Below, piece after piece: positions 25,249-37,430 of a stretch of 64,000 nt of DNA (position 1 is its first letter; the number at the start of each line of letters is the position of its first letter). Source of the DNA: Gymnogyps californianus (lineage: Eukaryota > Chordata > Aves > Accipitriformes > Cathartidae); NCBI RefSeq assembly GCF_018139145.2, contig NC_059475.1, positions 21,332,937 through 21,396,936 of the forward strand, written 5' to 3'. The notes beneath the pieces are model-generated. The model was not told the DNA's origin. It made no database searches and saw nothing but the letters and a program-made list of their open reading frames with translations. Position numbers and translations under genes: made by a program.

Positions 25249-26007
25249 GTATGGGCGGGATAGCGGTGAGCTCCACCTGCCGCTGCTTCGAGGGGACCGG
25301 TGCTCCGGTGGTGGCTCTTCTGTGGCGGCGCGGGCCTGGCGCCTTCTCCCCTCCGCGCGGGGTGCTCCGCTCCTCAGGTGCCGCCAGGCTGGGGCTTGGC
25401 GGGGCTGCTGGGGCCTGTCGTGTGCGGCGCCCCCTCGCAGACGCACCACTGAGCCCGGAGCGCCCGGGCCAGGCGCGGCGGGCCACGGCGTGGCTGCGGG
25501 GTGCCGCGAGCCTGGGCGCGGCGGGGAAGGCCCGGGCCGCGCTGGAGGGAGCCCTTCCCGCCCGCTGCCTCTTTCTTCCCGTGGCCGTGACGTTGGGTGC
25601 CCCGAAGCTTCTTCCTGGCGTCTGTGGCGCTTCATCCCGGGTGGGGAGCCGGCCGGCAGCCGCGGAGGGGCGAGGACGCCGCGGCTGTTCGACGGCAGCT
25701 TTTGGACGCGGAGTGTCGGCGGCCTGGCGCGGAGCGGGTCGTGGCGCGGTTGGGTATGGTGCGCGGCGCATTGTTCCCCGGTAGACCGGAGGAGCTCTAA
25801 ACTGGGTGAAGTGTTTTGTCGAAATGGGGGAAGCTGTCTGCACTACTCCCTACCCCGGCAGTCACTTGTGCTATTGCTGTAACTTACAGAACTTTATTCT
25901 GGCTTCACTGTTATCTCTCGGATAATAAAACAGATAAGCTTTACTTAAGCTAATTTTGCATTTGCTTCTTTAAAATCAGTGGCTCAGTATTCCTGTGAGG
26001 ACGCTGC

Positions 26008-26065
26008 CTTTTTTTTTTTTGGGGGGGTGGTGGTGGGGGGTGGTGTGTGTGTTTGTTTGCGGGGG
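26008..26065 (+). repeat. T run followed by G-rich simple sequence
   Basis: A run of 12 Ts is followed by a tract of G runs broken by T (26,021-26,042), a GT-rich stretch and GGGGG at 26,061-26,065. There are enough G runs for a G-quadruplex on the non-template strand, about 0.8 kb into the PPP6R3 transcript. Confidence 0.75.
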
Positions 26066-29000
26066 TTTTGTTTTTTAACAAGGCAGCTTCTTTCAATTAG
26101 AATTTTTTAAGAGCATAGCAGTGTTTGGGTAAGCTTTAACTGCTGTTAAATATATTTGGCAAAATATGACTTTGAACCTGCCAGTTCTTTTGGTTTTGTT
26201 TTGCTTTAGTCGCTAAGAACTTGAAGTGTAGGAGGGAATTAGTGTTACAGTCTTGTGTCTTGTATGACATAAATACAACTGAGGCTAAAGATCATCTCTG
26301 TCAGGATAAATGTTATTTAAGTTAGAACAGTAGGATACTTTGAGTAGATGTGATGCTATTTTAAAAAAATATTCTGAGTGGAAGAGTAAAGAAAACTTAT
26401 GAGTGGGTGGATAGCTTCAGGAAGCATTCTTTGTGGGATGCTGACAACTTAAAAATGAAAGGTTATGTTACTGCTAGTGATATTACTTAGGTTTAAAATC
26501 TCCTTCAGTGGAAGGAGTCTAAATGTACTCTAAGTGTGGTGTCTGTTTGATTTGTTTTGGTTTTTGTTTTTTTTTTTTTGTTATTTGATGATATTAAGCT
26601 AGTTTAAAATTTCCAGGTAGTATATAAAGTAGCTTGTGAACTGCACAAATACATGCGTGGTTCTTTTTTTTTTTTTCTTTTTTTTTTTTCTGGAATGCTG
26701 AAAGATGGGAAGTCTTGCTGTTTCAGTGTTCCAGATAGATTACTGCAGTTATTTGAAATGCAATGTGTATTTTCAGTACAACATACATCCTTGTAAGAGT
26801 CTGTGATGACTTAGCTCTGTGTTATTTATGTTTTCAATAGTGAGGCATGGACTAACTGTAGCTTGCAAGAGTCTGTATTATACAAATATAAAAGAACACT
26901 ACAGAATTATCTTTCAATATATAACTTGTTAATGAGACTTCATGCAAATGTGGTATCCAGTCTGCATGTTTATTTCTTGACAGTTTGTAGTTTGAAGTAC
27001 TTGTTTAAGTTCACTTGATTTGTTTCCTCCATCTATGATATGGCTTGAACATAGGTGATACTTCTTATTTGCTTTCCGTATGAAAAGCAGAATGTGTATG
27101 CAGTATTGAATCCCACGCTTTCTGAGTTACTAAGGGAATTTATCTTTTAATACTACTAGAAGATTTTATTTTGGCCAGGAGAACTGCTGAAGAGGTCTGT
27201 TTACAATGAACTTAAGAAAAACACTGAGTTAAAGTGAAAGTTGTAGTTTAGAAATTCAGGATAAGTGGCCTGTTTAACAGGAATGTCTTTAAGTAGGGTA
27301 GTGCATTATAGCTTCCTTGCAAGCAAGTTAGATTTATATGTAAACTGCTGTGACTGTAATATCTTTGGATTCTTTTAAATATAAATCAACTAGCCATTAT
27401 TATTCCCTTATGGAATTAAAGATACTAAATAGCTTGTGTGTCTCTTCAGTATACTACCTGCAAACTGTTCACTCTACTTCTGTTGGCTTGCTAAAGTGAG
27501 AAAATGTGGCCGTTTCCTTCAGAACCCTTCTCTCTTGCACTTAACAGAGGTGATGCTCTAGCCTGTATACCAATCAGAGAAGGAGATGATGTTCTAAAAG
27601 TGAAGTTCAAGTGAATTAATAGAATGGAATCTGAATTTAGCAGTACTAAAGCAGAAGATTATGTATGTAGTTTTAGTATTAACAGATGGTTAGAGAGTGA
27701 ACTCTATTGTTATGGCTCAACAGCTTTCCTTCTCTATTCAGCTTAAGCTTGAAATGCATGTCCTATGAAATGCTAAAGAGCTGGCTCAAAAACAACCAGT
27801 ATGGGATTGAAACAGTCAGAAGGGAGAAATGCTTTGAAGAACTGTCTGGTCCACTCTTCTTTCTCTCCATCGATGTCCTCTTTTGTCCAAGTGCTTAAAA
27901 AGCCTTAAAGTATTTACTTAACTCTACAGTTAGTTAAGATCACTCTGTATCAGTATATTGAAATAAGACATTTTCTAGTTTCAGTGTTCCAGCATACTAC
28001 ACAACATCTTTGTATGTAGGAGGCTTGCATATTCACTTCTTGCATATAACTGGGTTAATTTGTGGCCTTTGGAAGTTAAGGTGGAAACCATGGCTTTTCT
28101 GCTTGGGCAGAAGACACTAGTATGAGCATAGTGATCTGTTTCTCTAGTAGGGTAAGATGTGTTAAGCAGATTGTCTACCATCTAGATTCGGCTCTTATAG
28201 CAGCACCTTCATCTGTGACCCTTAAGACTGCTATGTACTCTCTGTTATTTCATGTCAGGTTTAGGAGTAGTGCGTTATCTCAAAGTAGGCACCACATCCA
28301 AATTCTGGAAGATCAGATGTCTGATTGGATTATCATAAGAGCAAGATGTGGAGCCATTGTTTTTGGCAAAACTTTCTACAATAATAGAACAAGTAGGGAT
28401 AAATGAGAATTAATATCTTGCCTGTCTCATTTTGTCAAGTTGGAGGAAGAGAGCAAAGAACTTGGGAAACTATTTAGTGATCACGTTTGATCCTAATATT
28501 TTTGGGGTGGGAGGCAAGCCTGAAAGATCAATCAGAAAATACGTAGAGAATATGAACATAATGTTGAAAGCTTTGCATAGCATGTTTAATTGTTTTTGTG
28601 GTGTGTCAGGGTGCCAGCATCTGTTTTAGAAACCATATGCTACTAAGCAACTGAAGTAAAATGTTTTTCTACTCTTGGATATTATATGCAGATCTGTAGC
28701 TAGCTTGGGACACTTCTCAGAAAATGGGATAGACTGAATTGATAGGATTGAGAAGACATTTGGTATAAGCTGTTAACAGCTTGCTTGTTTATGGAATAGT
28801 TCTTCACACAATATTGGGAAAAAATCTGTTACTGTAAAGTACAAGACTCTTCATGACCTTTGTTTATTTAATAACTTCCATAAAGCGCCAAGAAGCATGT
28901 TTGAAGTTGTGTATGTGATTTGGAGTGGGTGAAAAAGTTACTGCCTCACCCTTTGACTGTTCTTTCTTCTTGCTGTTACTCTGTATACTCATCCCCTAAT

Positions 29001-32000
29001 CCTGTTAAACAGATCTGTCTTTTCCTCATCCATGGGACTTAAACCTGGAATGCTCAGTGACAGAATCTATGCAATGGGTTGCATGCCAGCAGTGCAAAAG
29101 AATACCAAAAGGACCTCAGCGTATAACTGTATGGAACTGTGAAGCTGTAATACACTCTACTGGAGTGGTGGTATATGTTGTTAGGCATGTTGGCAAAGTG
29201 GCTAAGAACACCACCTATGAAATTGGTAGTGAGGATTTGGTTAAAGATGTGAAGTGAGGCAGAACTGAGTAAAAAAACATGTATGAATGCACAAGCAGGA
29301 ACTGCCCCATAGTGAGATTTGAGGGTTAGTTTCCTTGAAGTTTTGAGAACATTCCTATTTCATTTTGACTGAGATGATTCCAAGCATTTATACACAGTCT
29401 AAGTTGCATATCTGCAACGAGATGGAGTACATGGCCTAGTGGTCTCCATCCTGTGTCCACTGGGTCTTCTGGAAAACGAGCACTGAAACACCACAGGCCA
29501 GCTCTTGTCAGTTGTGCCAAAAGATACTTTTAAACATGAAAAAACTCTGAAGTCTTTTTATCATGACCAAGCAGGTCCTGGGTGAGGCTTGTGAAAGGGC
29601 CATGTGATTTCCAGTTTGGTAACCAAACATGGTTGGGATTGAGGATGGAAACTTCCAAATTTTTTTAGTAAAAACTAGTGACTTGTTTCTGAGTTTATTT
29701 AATATGTTCTAGAATATGGCAATTCCAGTACTAAAAGCATTCTCATTGTTACTATGTATCAAGTGAATCCTAGGCCTCTTTTATCCCTGCTACGCAGTGG
29801 CACAGTCCCCACCTTCAGTGACCATAGGCAGAATTTCTAACTGGATCCGAGTATATAAAATAAGATTCTATTGTGCAAATTTAACTTCTACTAGAGGTTT
29901 TTGGAGTGAATCTCGTTATTTCCCAAACTAGTAGCAGAGAGAAAGATGCTTTCTATAAATGTACATTATACTCCTCCAGAACAGTGAAGCGTAAGACCCT
30001 AGTCTGCAGTTAGGTGATGCACATTTCTCACTTGTATTAGTGCCCTAATTGATAGATAAATCAAAAGCAAGTTAATAAAATTTCAAGTAGTGCTTTATAC
30101 AGTGGCTGTAGGCAATGCTAGTACAGATGTGATTACATCTTTTTTTTTTTTTTCACTGTACTCTAACTGGTTTGAGCGGTTGAGTTAGAGCAGAAAACAA
30201 GGGAGTAACAGACATTTCTAAAGGCTTGGCTTGCTACAAATTGATATTACTTCAATGCTACTTGCATTGTGAAAGGAGTATGCTGCCTCCACAGGGTGGA
30301 TTTTTGCATCTTTGTACCAGAGTGGTTATACAGTTAGTGTTTCTCATATAGAAACTGTAAAAATACAATGCTATTTGCTTTTATTTTGTGTAAGTGTAGT
30401 GGAAACCAAGCCTTGTGGGGTAGTTTTGGGGTTGGGTTTTTTTTTTTACTAAGAGTTACAGTAGGGCAGAAATCATAGGTAAGGTCTTGGTGAAAAAACT
30501 CTTCTTTCTGTGAAACACACTGTAACTTACCTTTAAAGCAGACGTAGGGCTCTCTTCATATTCTGTTCTTACTTACCATGTACTACTTTGACCAGTCTCC
30601 AATCTAAAGAGCTCAGCTGGAAACTTTAGGACTGGTTTGAACTACAGTAATTCACATTATTTCGTCTGTTACTGCCTTGACAGACTTGCCAGATATCTGA
30701 GTATCTTTGGAAGCTAACTCTTCTACAAAATAATTAGTAGATTACATCTGTTTGGTGACAGCAGCTAAACTTCTCAAACATCTTGAAAAAGCATGGAAAG
30801 TCTAGAGACTGCTAAGACAAAGCTGTAGTAGTGGCAGGATCAGACCCACTTCTGGGTGGGTGGTTTTCCTGCTGAAGTTGTAAGTGGCTTGCATCTACAG
30901 GAAACCAACTTCCATTTCAAATTGATATTGGTCAGTATGCATTCCAGATGGAAGTTCATTTGAAAATTGCAACAGCATAGGGATTGTATTCCCATCTTCC
31001 ATGTGTGTCTTTCTCTGTTCTTTCTGGCTGTTTTGAAGGAGGAGTTTGTCACTGCTGATGGCAATTCTGAGGGCTAATAGCATTTTGGTAAGTGTTTTTT
31101 CCTGCCTGTCAGTGACAGCTGTAGAAGTTAGACTGAAGTGGCTATGAAGTAGTCAGTTATTCCTTTTGGCTGTGACAAGGAAGCGTTTACCAAAGGATCC
31201 TTCTGTGTGTGTACTTGATGTTAATGATGGGCTCTTTGTTATAGCTTCAAGCCACATTTAATGGCAAAAAGATGTTGTACGCTGAACATTGTATTCAGAT
31301 GAAATTTGTCTGATAAAGGAGGTGGTAAAGATAACATTAGTAAGAGGTCTGCATTTCTTAATGGTCAACATAAAAAACTAAATGTGTCCTTTCATGCTGC
31401 TTGCCTTTACTGTAGTGATTAGTATGCTGTTTCCATTTTAACAAGTTTTTTTTCCCCTTCCTTTCAAAGAAGGAAAATGGAGGAAGATTTAAAGGCAATG
31501 CAGGTAGAAATCCAGTAGTTGATGAAAGATGGTGTAAGACCACTGCACAACTTGTTGAGCTCTGCAGGTTGTAAGAAAGGATAATTGCTGTCGTGGCTGT
31601 GAGTTGATAATAGCATTCAGTGCTTAATTTTAATTAACTGTTAGATACTTGTAAAACTTTACAATTCCTTTTGACATTACTGAGTCCTTCCTATTGCTTT
31701 ACCATTGGTGTTATGGAATGTCTTTCCTCATTTAAACAGGATCTACTTTGCCATCAGATTATGAAAGCTGTGTCTGTAATTCTGTAGCTTTATTGTTTTT
31801 TGGGCTAAGGCTCTCTTCTAGAGTCATTTATAAGCCCAAAGCTTATAAGTTTTGCTGTGAGACCAGTAATGTGTGATTGGGGACTGAACTTGCAACTTTA
31901 CTCTTTCTCAACCCGTTATAAATGTTTGTTTGATTTTATTTCTCAGTAGTTGTGCCAGGTGCAGTTGTCTTATTAATATGATTTCAGTTGTAGATGGGCA

Positions 32001-32332
32001 CATACTTTTTTTTTCCTGTGGCTGTCTGTTCCAGTATGCTCTCCTGCTGTACTTAAGTATTATTTATTTATTTTGAGAACCAAAAAAGAAAAACCTTGAC
32101 ATGGCTGAACTGAGTACCAGCCACGCCCGGCTTGGATGCTCTGCTTCAAAAATGCAATTTATAAATACAAATTAATCCCTAACTCTCCAGTTACTTAATA
32201 GGGAATTTAGTTGCCCAGATTGGAATTGTAGAGATGGGATATCGAAGGCAGAAAAAAAAAAAAAAACCCAAAACCTCTGAATCTTATGTATGTGGGTGTC
32301 TGTGAAAAAAGATTCAAAGTCTGAAAAACCCA

Positions 32333-32405
32333 TTGGTTGTTTGATATCTTTTGTAATATAGGAAACACCTGCGGGTGTTTGATATCTTTTTCATTATAGG
32401 AAACT
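32333..32405. repeat. Imperfect tandem duplication, about 31-bp unit
   Basis: TGTTTGATATCTTTTGTAAT followed by ATAGGAAAC is repeated as TGTTTGATATCTTTTTCATT followed by ATAGGAAAC, separated by a few bases. It is a small slippage-type duplication in intron 1. Confidence 0.8.
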
Positions 32406-35400
32406 GGCTTCCTTTTAGGGCATAACAGAAAGCAATGATGTTAATGCTTGTACAATAGCTTTTTCTTTGAAATACACTGTTCCAATCCTCCACTTCTCCG
32501 GACTCGGGAATTCTGAAGTTTAACTTGTACTCCTCAGAAAAATATGCTAGCCGTAAGGCTGGAGACTAGAATGCAGTGGGGTTGCTTTTTTCCCCTCCCA
32601 TGTTGAAGTTGTAGCCCCATACAGCAAGAATTAAACTATTAATAGATACAATAGAAAATTTGTAACTACAGTACTGATCTCATGCTCATGAGGGAGGGAT
32701 TATAGATTATTTCAATGTCTATAATTTATTTAATTTATTGGAGATTGTGAAGATTATGAGTGTGAAGATTAAGGTCTCTGGAAATGTGAATTGGTAACTA
32801 TGATGTTATATAGTGGAACTACTAAGCAGCAGAATGCAAGTAAAAATGGTAAATGTGTTTTACCATTAAGTGGGTTTTTGTAGAGAGTGATCTCAATTTT
32901 TTTTATTATAGGAAAAAACTGGAAGTAACAGCCAGTGAATCCATCCCCCTAAAACTAAAAGCAAACTGGCAGTTGAAAATAAAGAAAGTTGGAGAGGGAA
33001 AGAGATGAAGTTGTTTTGTTTTTAACTGCAGCTAAACCACCTTTAAAGTTTTGTTTCTAGACTCTCAAGCATTTTGAACTAAGCTAATTTCTGTGCCACT
33101 TGCCACACTAGTGACTTGACTTTATGGAATGGTGATAAGACTTACTTGACAAAATCTGTGTGGAACCCTAAATGTTACTTAAAAGGATAGAAGACTTAAG
33201 TTCAGGTCTTGAGTAGATTGACTTCTAAGTTTCTGCTCAGCAGGGTATTGCTTTTTAGGGGTACATCATGTAATGCTGTTGTAAATACCATTTTAAGTTC
33301 TGAGCTAGCAGTTTAAATGGCTTGCTTTCTTTGAAACTTTGTTCTTCAAATCCCTTGAGTAGTCATACAGCACAGAAATATCAATGTAGTTTTCAGTAAC
33401 TATTTGTCTTGCATTTGGATTAATTATAGCATTGTTATTTCAGTAATTCCTAGTTAGTAAAGTAACACTTCTTGGTGAGAGTTGAGGCCTCCTCGTGCAG
33501 TGGGAGAAAAGTGTTGACAGATATATTGGTAGCTAGAGAAGGGACTTGTAGGAAGGAATGGATGCTAGAAGTGTTTTGGGGAATTACTGTGTTGTAGACC
33601 TGTCTTGAAAGTGCATGAAGAAAATGAGACAGGAAACAGCCAGTTGAAATAAGGGTCATTCCACAACAATGTTGTATCCCTAAACTATGGCATGTTGCTT
33701 GAACGGCTTTTTTAAACTCTGTTTGCATGTATGTATTAGTGCACTTATGATATTACACAACTGATGATTACTTCAGTGTCAAGATTTAGAATATGAAAGG
33801 AATCTCCCTTTGAAAATAGTTTTCTTTAGAAATGCTACTAAACCTTTGAGGTAGACTTGCCCTATAGTTTGCCACCTGCAACTATGATAGAGTTTTGAAA
33901 GACACTGTAACAAATGTACTCTTCTGATGTTCCAGAGAGAAGCATTGAAATAGAGCTTTAAAAAGATTATTTTGCAGATTACAGAGAAAACAGAGTAGGC
34001 TTGGCATTTCCATATAAAACTTCGGCTTTTTCTTCATAAGCAGGGTGCGTGTTGCAGTTGGAAGAAGGTAGCTTATTCTGTTAGGCCATCTTGATTTTTC
34101 TGGTATTGTTCATCGAAATAGAAGAGTTCCGTGCGGAAGGCATACTTCTGTTCAGTGGAGGCACCAGAGGCATCTGTGCCTGAAAAATGTGGTGTAATTG
34201 CAATGTGTGTGGTTTGTAAAAGCACCGCATGGCAAAACTTGGATTAGTGGAGTGATTTGCTCTAAAATATAAACTGCCTGGGGGGTTGGGGAAGGAGGAA
34301 GAAAGATAATATTAACAACTTAATAGCTACTTCAAACTCTTCTGTGCAAAATGCCTTCTCAGTGATCTTTCATTATTTTGCTGGGTTTCTAATTTCTCTT
34401 CTAGAATTTATTTTTGCTTATACCCAAACAAAAATGATAGTCATTCATTAAACTTATGTAGGTGAGACTTGGTGAAATAGTCTCATTCAAAGCAGTTTTT
34501 TCTTAGTTTTGTAAGCTGAGTCTCTCAGAAAAGTAAAGCTCGTCAAGTCTCTATCTGTAGTTTCACTATGTAGTGCTAAGTGCTCACTGTTTAAATAACA
34601 TGGGGCAGGGGGCTTTCTAGCGCTTTGTATTACAAAAAATGATGGTAAAATGCTTGTGGAGGATGTTGAATCTCTATTCAGTTGTCTTAATCTTTGAGTG
34701 ATAAGGTAACCCAATTGTTCGGTATCCAGTGCTTGACATTCCATATGTATTAAAATATTTTTCTTTTCCAACTACTTAACTTCATCCTCAGAATATCTGC
34801 AGAGATGGGGAAACAGTTGTGTATAGACTATTTTCCCGAATATACGGAGTATGTTCTGTGAAGGACAGTGTTCTTACTTGGTTAAAGATTCAATTAAAGC
34901 CATAGCATCAGCACTAAACTAGGGAAGATTCCAGATGGCACTAAAGCATTTGTCTAAATGCAGATACCAACATTTAGGTAAGCAAGTATGGTAAAGTAGT
35001 ATCACTTACCTTGTATCCTGGTGCTGCTGTTGTATTTTATTTCTTTTGCTTGACATTGGAATAACTTTCCTACTTTTGTCCTAGGGGTTGTATTGATAAA
35101 CATGAAAATTTAGGGATTGTAGAAATAAGTATAGATGGGGCTTAAGCTTTTTGGTAAGTGAGGTCAAATTAGTAATCTTTCCCCGAGAGTAAATCAAAAT
35201 GAAAGATTTATTTTAACCTGCTTAAATTAAAGATTAAAAGAGAAAATATCTTCAGTTTTTCTTTTCATGCTGTCGGACCTGCACGCTCTTTAAAGAGTGT
35301 TAGGGATTCCAACTTTCAGTTTGAAAAGCAAAATAAGTTTGTGATACTGTCATGTTAGGGGAGTATTAGCCTGTGTCTGCATGCAGGTGGGTTGATTAGT

Positions 35401-35604
35401 TCTGTCAGTTTTTGCAGGATATGGTAGCACAGAAATCATAGGTAATATACTTAGTGGCTCAGTTCTTGATATCCTAATTAAAAGGGCGGTCCTGCCTGAC
35501 ATGTTGAAAATGTGCAGCTGTAAAAACTTACTGAAATAGTTCTGTAAACCTTAGTGTGAAGAAAAGCAGGAAGATAATCTTGCCCACAGCCTTTAACTAG
35601 TGCA

Positions 35605-35643
35605 GTTCAGGTAACCCGCAATAAAAATGCGGGTTACCTGAAC
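35605..35643. repeat. Perfect 16-bp inverted repeat (hairpin, 7-nt loop)
   Basis: The arm GTTCAGGTAACCCGCA at 35,605-35,620 is followed by the loop ATAAAAA and its exact reverse complement at 35,628-35,643. There is no mismatch, and pairing stops abruptly at both bases outside the stem. It is not part of a repeat I recognise. It could fold in the PPP6R3 pre-mRNA or be the scar of a template-switch mutation. The stem is short for a microRNA precursor. Confidence 0.9.
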
Positions 35644-36689
35644 AACAGGTCCAAGGAACCTTTAATGAAAGTGAAGAGTCAAGAAGTGACAAACAGTTTT
35701 GGATTTAATTTTGAAGTTGCTATCTTAATGCAAGAGTCCACTCTAATTCTGGCAGCAGCTATAGCTGACTGGAGCTTCAGGAGGCAAAACACTGGCAGCC
35801 TCCTAGAGGCTGCTGACTTCCACTTCTGAACTGTGAATGATCTTAAGTACTCTTTTTAACAAGACTAAGATTTTGCATAAAAAAGAAAGCTCATAACAGA
35901 CTTGAATGCACTGTCTATACAGAAAGAACACTCTGGTGTCCTGGTTAGAAGTTGCTGAAGTAAGCAGCTTTCTTCTGCCTCCATGCACCTCAAAATTTGA
36001 TTTGCATCCAACTTGCAGGGTCTAATCAACAACGTGAAAACGAGGATGAACTTGTTTTTCTGAACAGTTGAAGGTTGTTCAGAGAAAATGGGTGTGTTTA
36101 CATGATACACTACAATGCCTTGCTAGAAATGTCCAAGCCAGTTATGCATATGCTTTTGTTTAGTGTGCCATGCCAAGTAGTGATTTAGGTTCAAAAGCTG
36201 TGTTGCCAGTTAGCATGCTGTTGTACTCGGGTTAATTAAGGGAAGTGAGAGACAGGGCTGAGTAGCTTTGATACAGCAAAGTGTCTGATGCAGCTGTATT
36301 GGCCTTCTAGTAGCGCTGCTTCTGGTACTACCTTAAGGAACTCTTTATCATGCTATTGCCAAATACTGGTAAGCATGTTCAAACAGTAGTCTTCTCATCT
36401 CTATCCTACTCTTTTAGCAGTGTTCCATCTGGTTGGGGTGGAGTGGGGCAGATTGAATGAAATGCTGAAAATTAAAGCTGTGGCTCAAGTCGTGCACAGC
36501 ACTAGTGCAGCCATGGTAACTGTATCCCTGTGATCTGATGGTAGTGTCTTAGACTTGGGGAAAAAAAAAATCGAAACCCACACAATTTTTGAGTACTAAC
36601 TGGAACAGAATAGAATAAATGCTTAAGAAAAAGAAACCTCTGCTAAAATTTATACATCTAACCTTAAGGCTGTCTCCTTAAGTTACAAA

Positions 36690-37430
36690 ATTTTTCTTTT
36701 AATGTTCAAATGTTCTTTTAATGTTCAAACAAAAAAGAAAGTGTACTGCTGAAGCAGTCAGTCAGCATTACTGATTTGTACATTTCCAGAGTAGTAGTAC
36801 AGGAATTCAGGATTCATTTACAGTTGCAGATTATCAGGTGGTTGAGACAATAGTAGAACTGATGTTGAATTGTCCAAATTCAGCCTTACATATCTTGTTC
36901 TTATTTATCTTCAGATTCAGGAGAACTTTTACACTGCCATCCTGCAGCAGGCCTAAGGTGATATAATTTGGGGCAAAGATGGAAGATGCAAATCCTGGTT
37001 GCCCTGTCCCTAATGGTGTGTTCCCTCTTCCTTGGCCGTGCTGGCCCTGGTGATTGACAGACCCTGTCAGCATGTGGACTTGGCAGAAAAACTCCTTCCC
37101 TCCTTCCTCCACCAACTGCATTTGTCGCCTCTTGAAGTATGTTTTTTCACTCAGAAATGACTTGGCATCTCCTTGACCAATGTCGGGGAGACAATAGAGG
37201 GAGACAGCACAGCAAGGGGTAGTGCGGATCTTCTTTGCGTAGCCAGCTTAGCCTCCTTTAGCACTCCTGTCAGAGACTGGATGGAATTTCAATCCTGGTC
37301 CTCATCTGAGTATGGATGGTGACACTTCAGCATACAGATGTGCTCTCTAAGCAAGGTGTTTGGAGCTGATAGCCAAAGCATTCAAAGTTTAAGTCCTATC
37401 ATAAGTGAGCCACTTCTTACAGCGTTTAAA
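36690..37430 (-). pseudogene. Decayed copy of an unidentified protein-coding mRNA (probable retrocopy)
   Basis: Read on the minus strand, three consecutive pieces give protein-like sequence. The first, about 37,360-37,292, includes REHICMLKCHHPYSDEDQD. An in-frame TGA at 37,291-37,289, where a Trp codon would fit, interrupts it, and the same frame continues past it (NSIQSLTGVLKEA). After a frameshift near 37,250-37,235 a clean frame runs about 137 codons to a TGA at 36,834, including LPDIGQGDAKSFLSEK, YFKRRQ and KEFFCQVHMLTGSV. Two ATTAAA poly(A) signals follow, at 36,722-36,717 and 36,703-36,698, like an mRNA 3' end. No introns are apparent. I do not recognise the parent gene. A chance open frame is unlikely given the length, composition and adjacent disrupted frames, but remains possible. 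Confidence 0.45.
36692..36729. repeat. Tandem duplication of a 19-bp unit
   Basis: TTCTTTTAATGTTCAAATG is followed directly by a second near-perfect copy. It lies in the presumed 3' UTR of the pseudogene and creates its second ATTAAA signal on the minus strand. Confidence 0.85.

Larger units (their letters stand above)
24580..25800. promoter_or_regulatory. PPP6R3: CpG island at the PPP6R3 promoter
   Basis: This is the only strongly CpG-rich segment in the window, with dense CG dinucleotides from about 24,580 to 25,800 and an abrupt return to AT-rich sequence after about 25,900. It carries several CCAAT boxes, a YY1-type element and splice-donor candidates, and lies upstream of the PPP6R3 coding exons on the same strand. 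It very likely covers the promoter, first exon and start of intron 1. Long open frames across it on both strands reflect base composition, not genes. Confidence 0.85.

Noticed and set aside
24890..25843. Minus-strand open frame of 317 codons across the CpG island, plus a shorter minus-strand frame at 25,045-25,635
   Set aside because: Proline, arginine and alanine dominate, there is no recognisable domain, and + frames overlap it over the same bases. Stop codons are scarce simply because the island is GC-rich.
25104..25882. Two overlapping + frames of 226 and 231 codons after the promoter
   Set aside because: Compositional, in conflicting frames, and they run past plausible exon-1 splice donors. 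The conserved PPP6R3 start is at 53,498.
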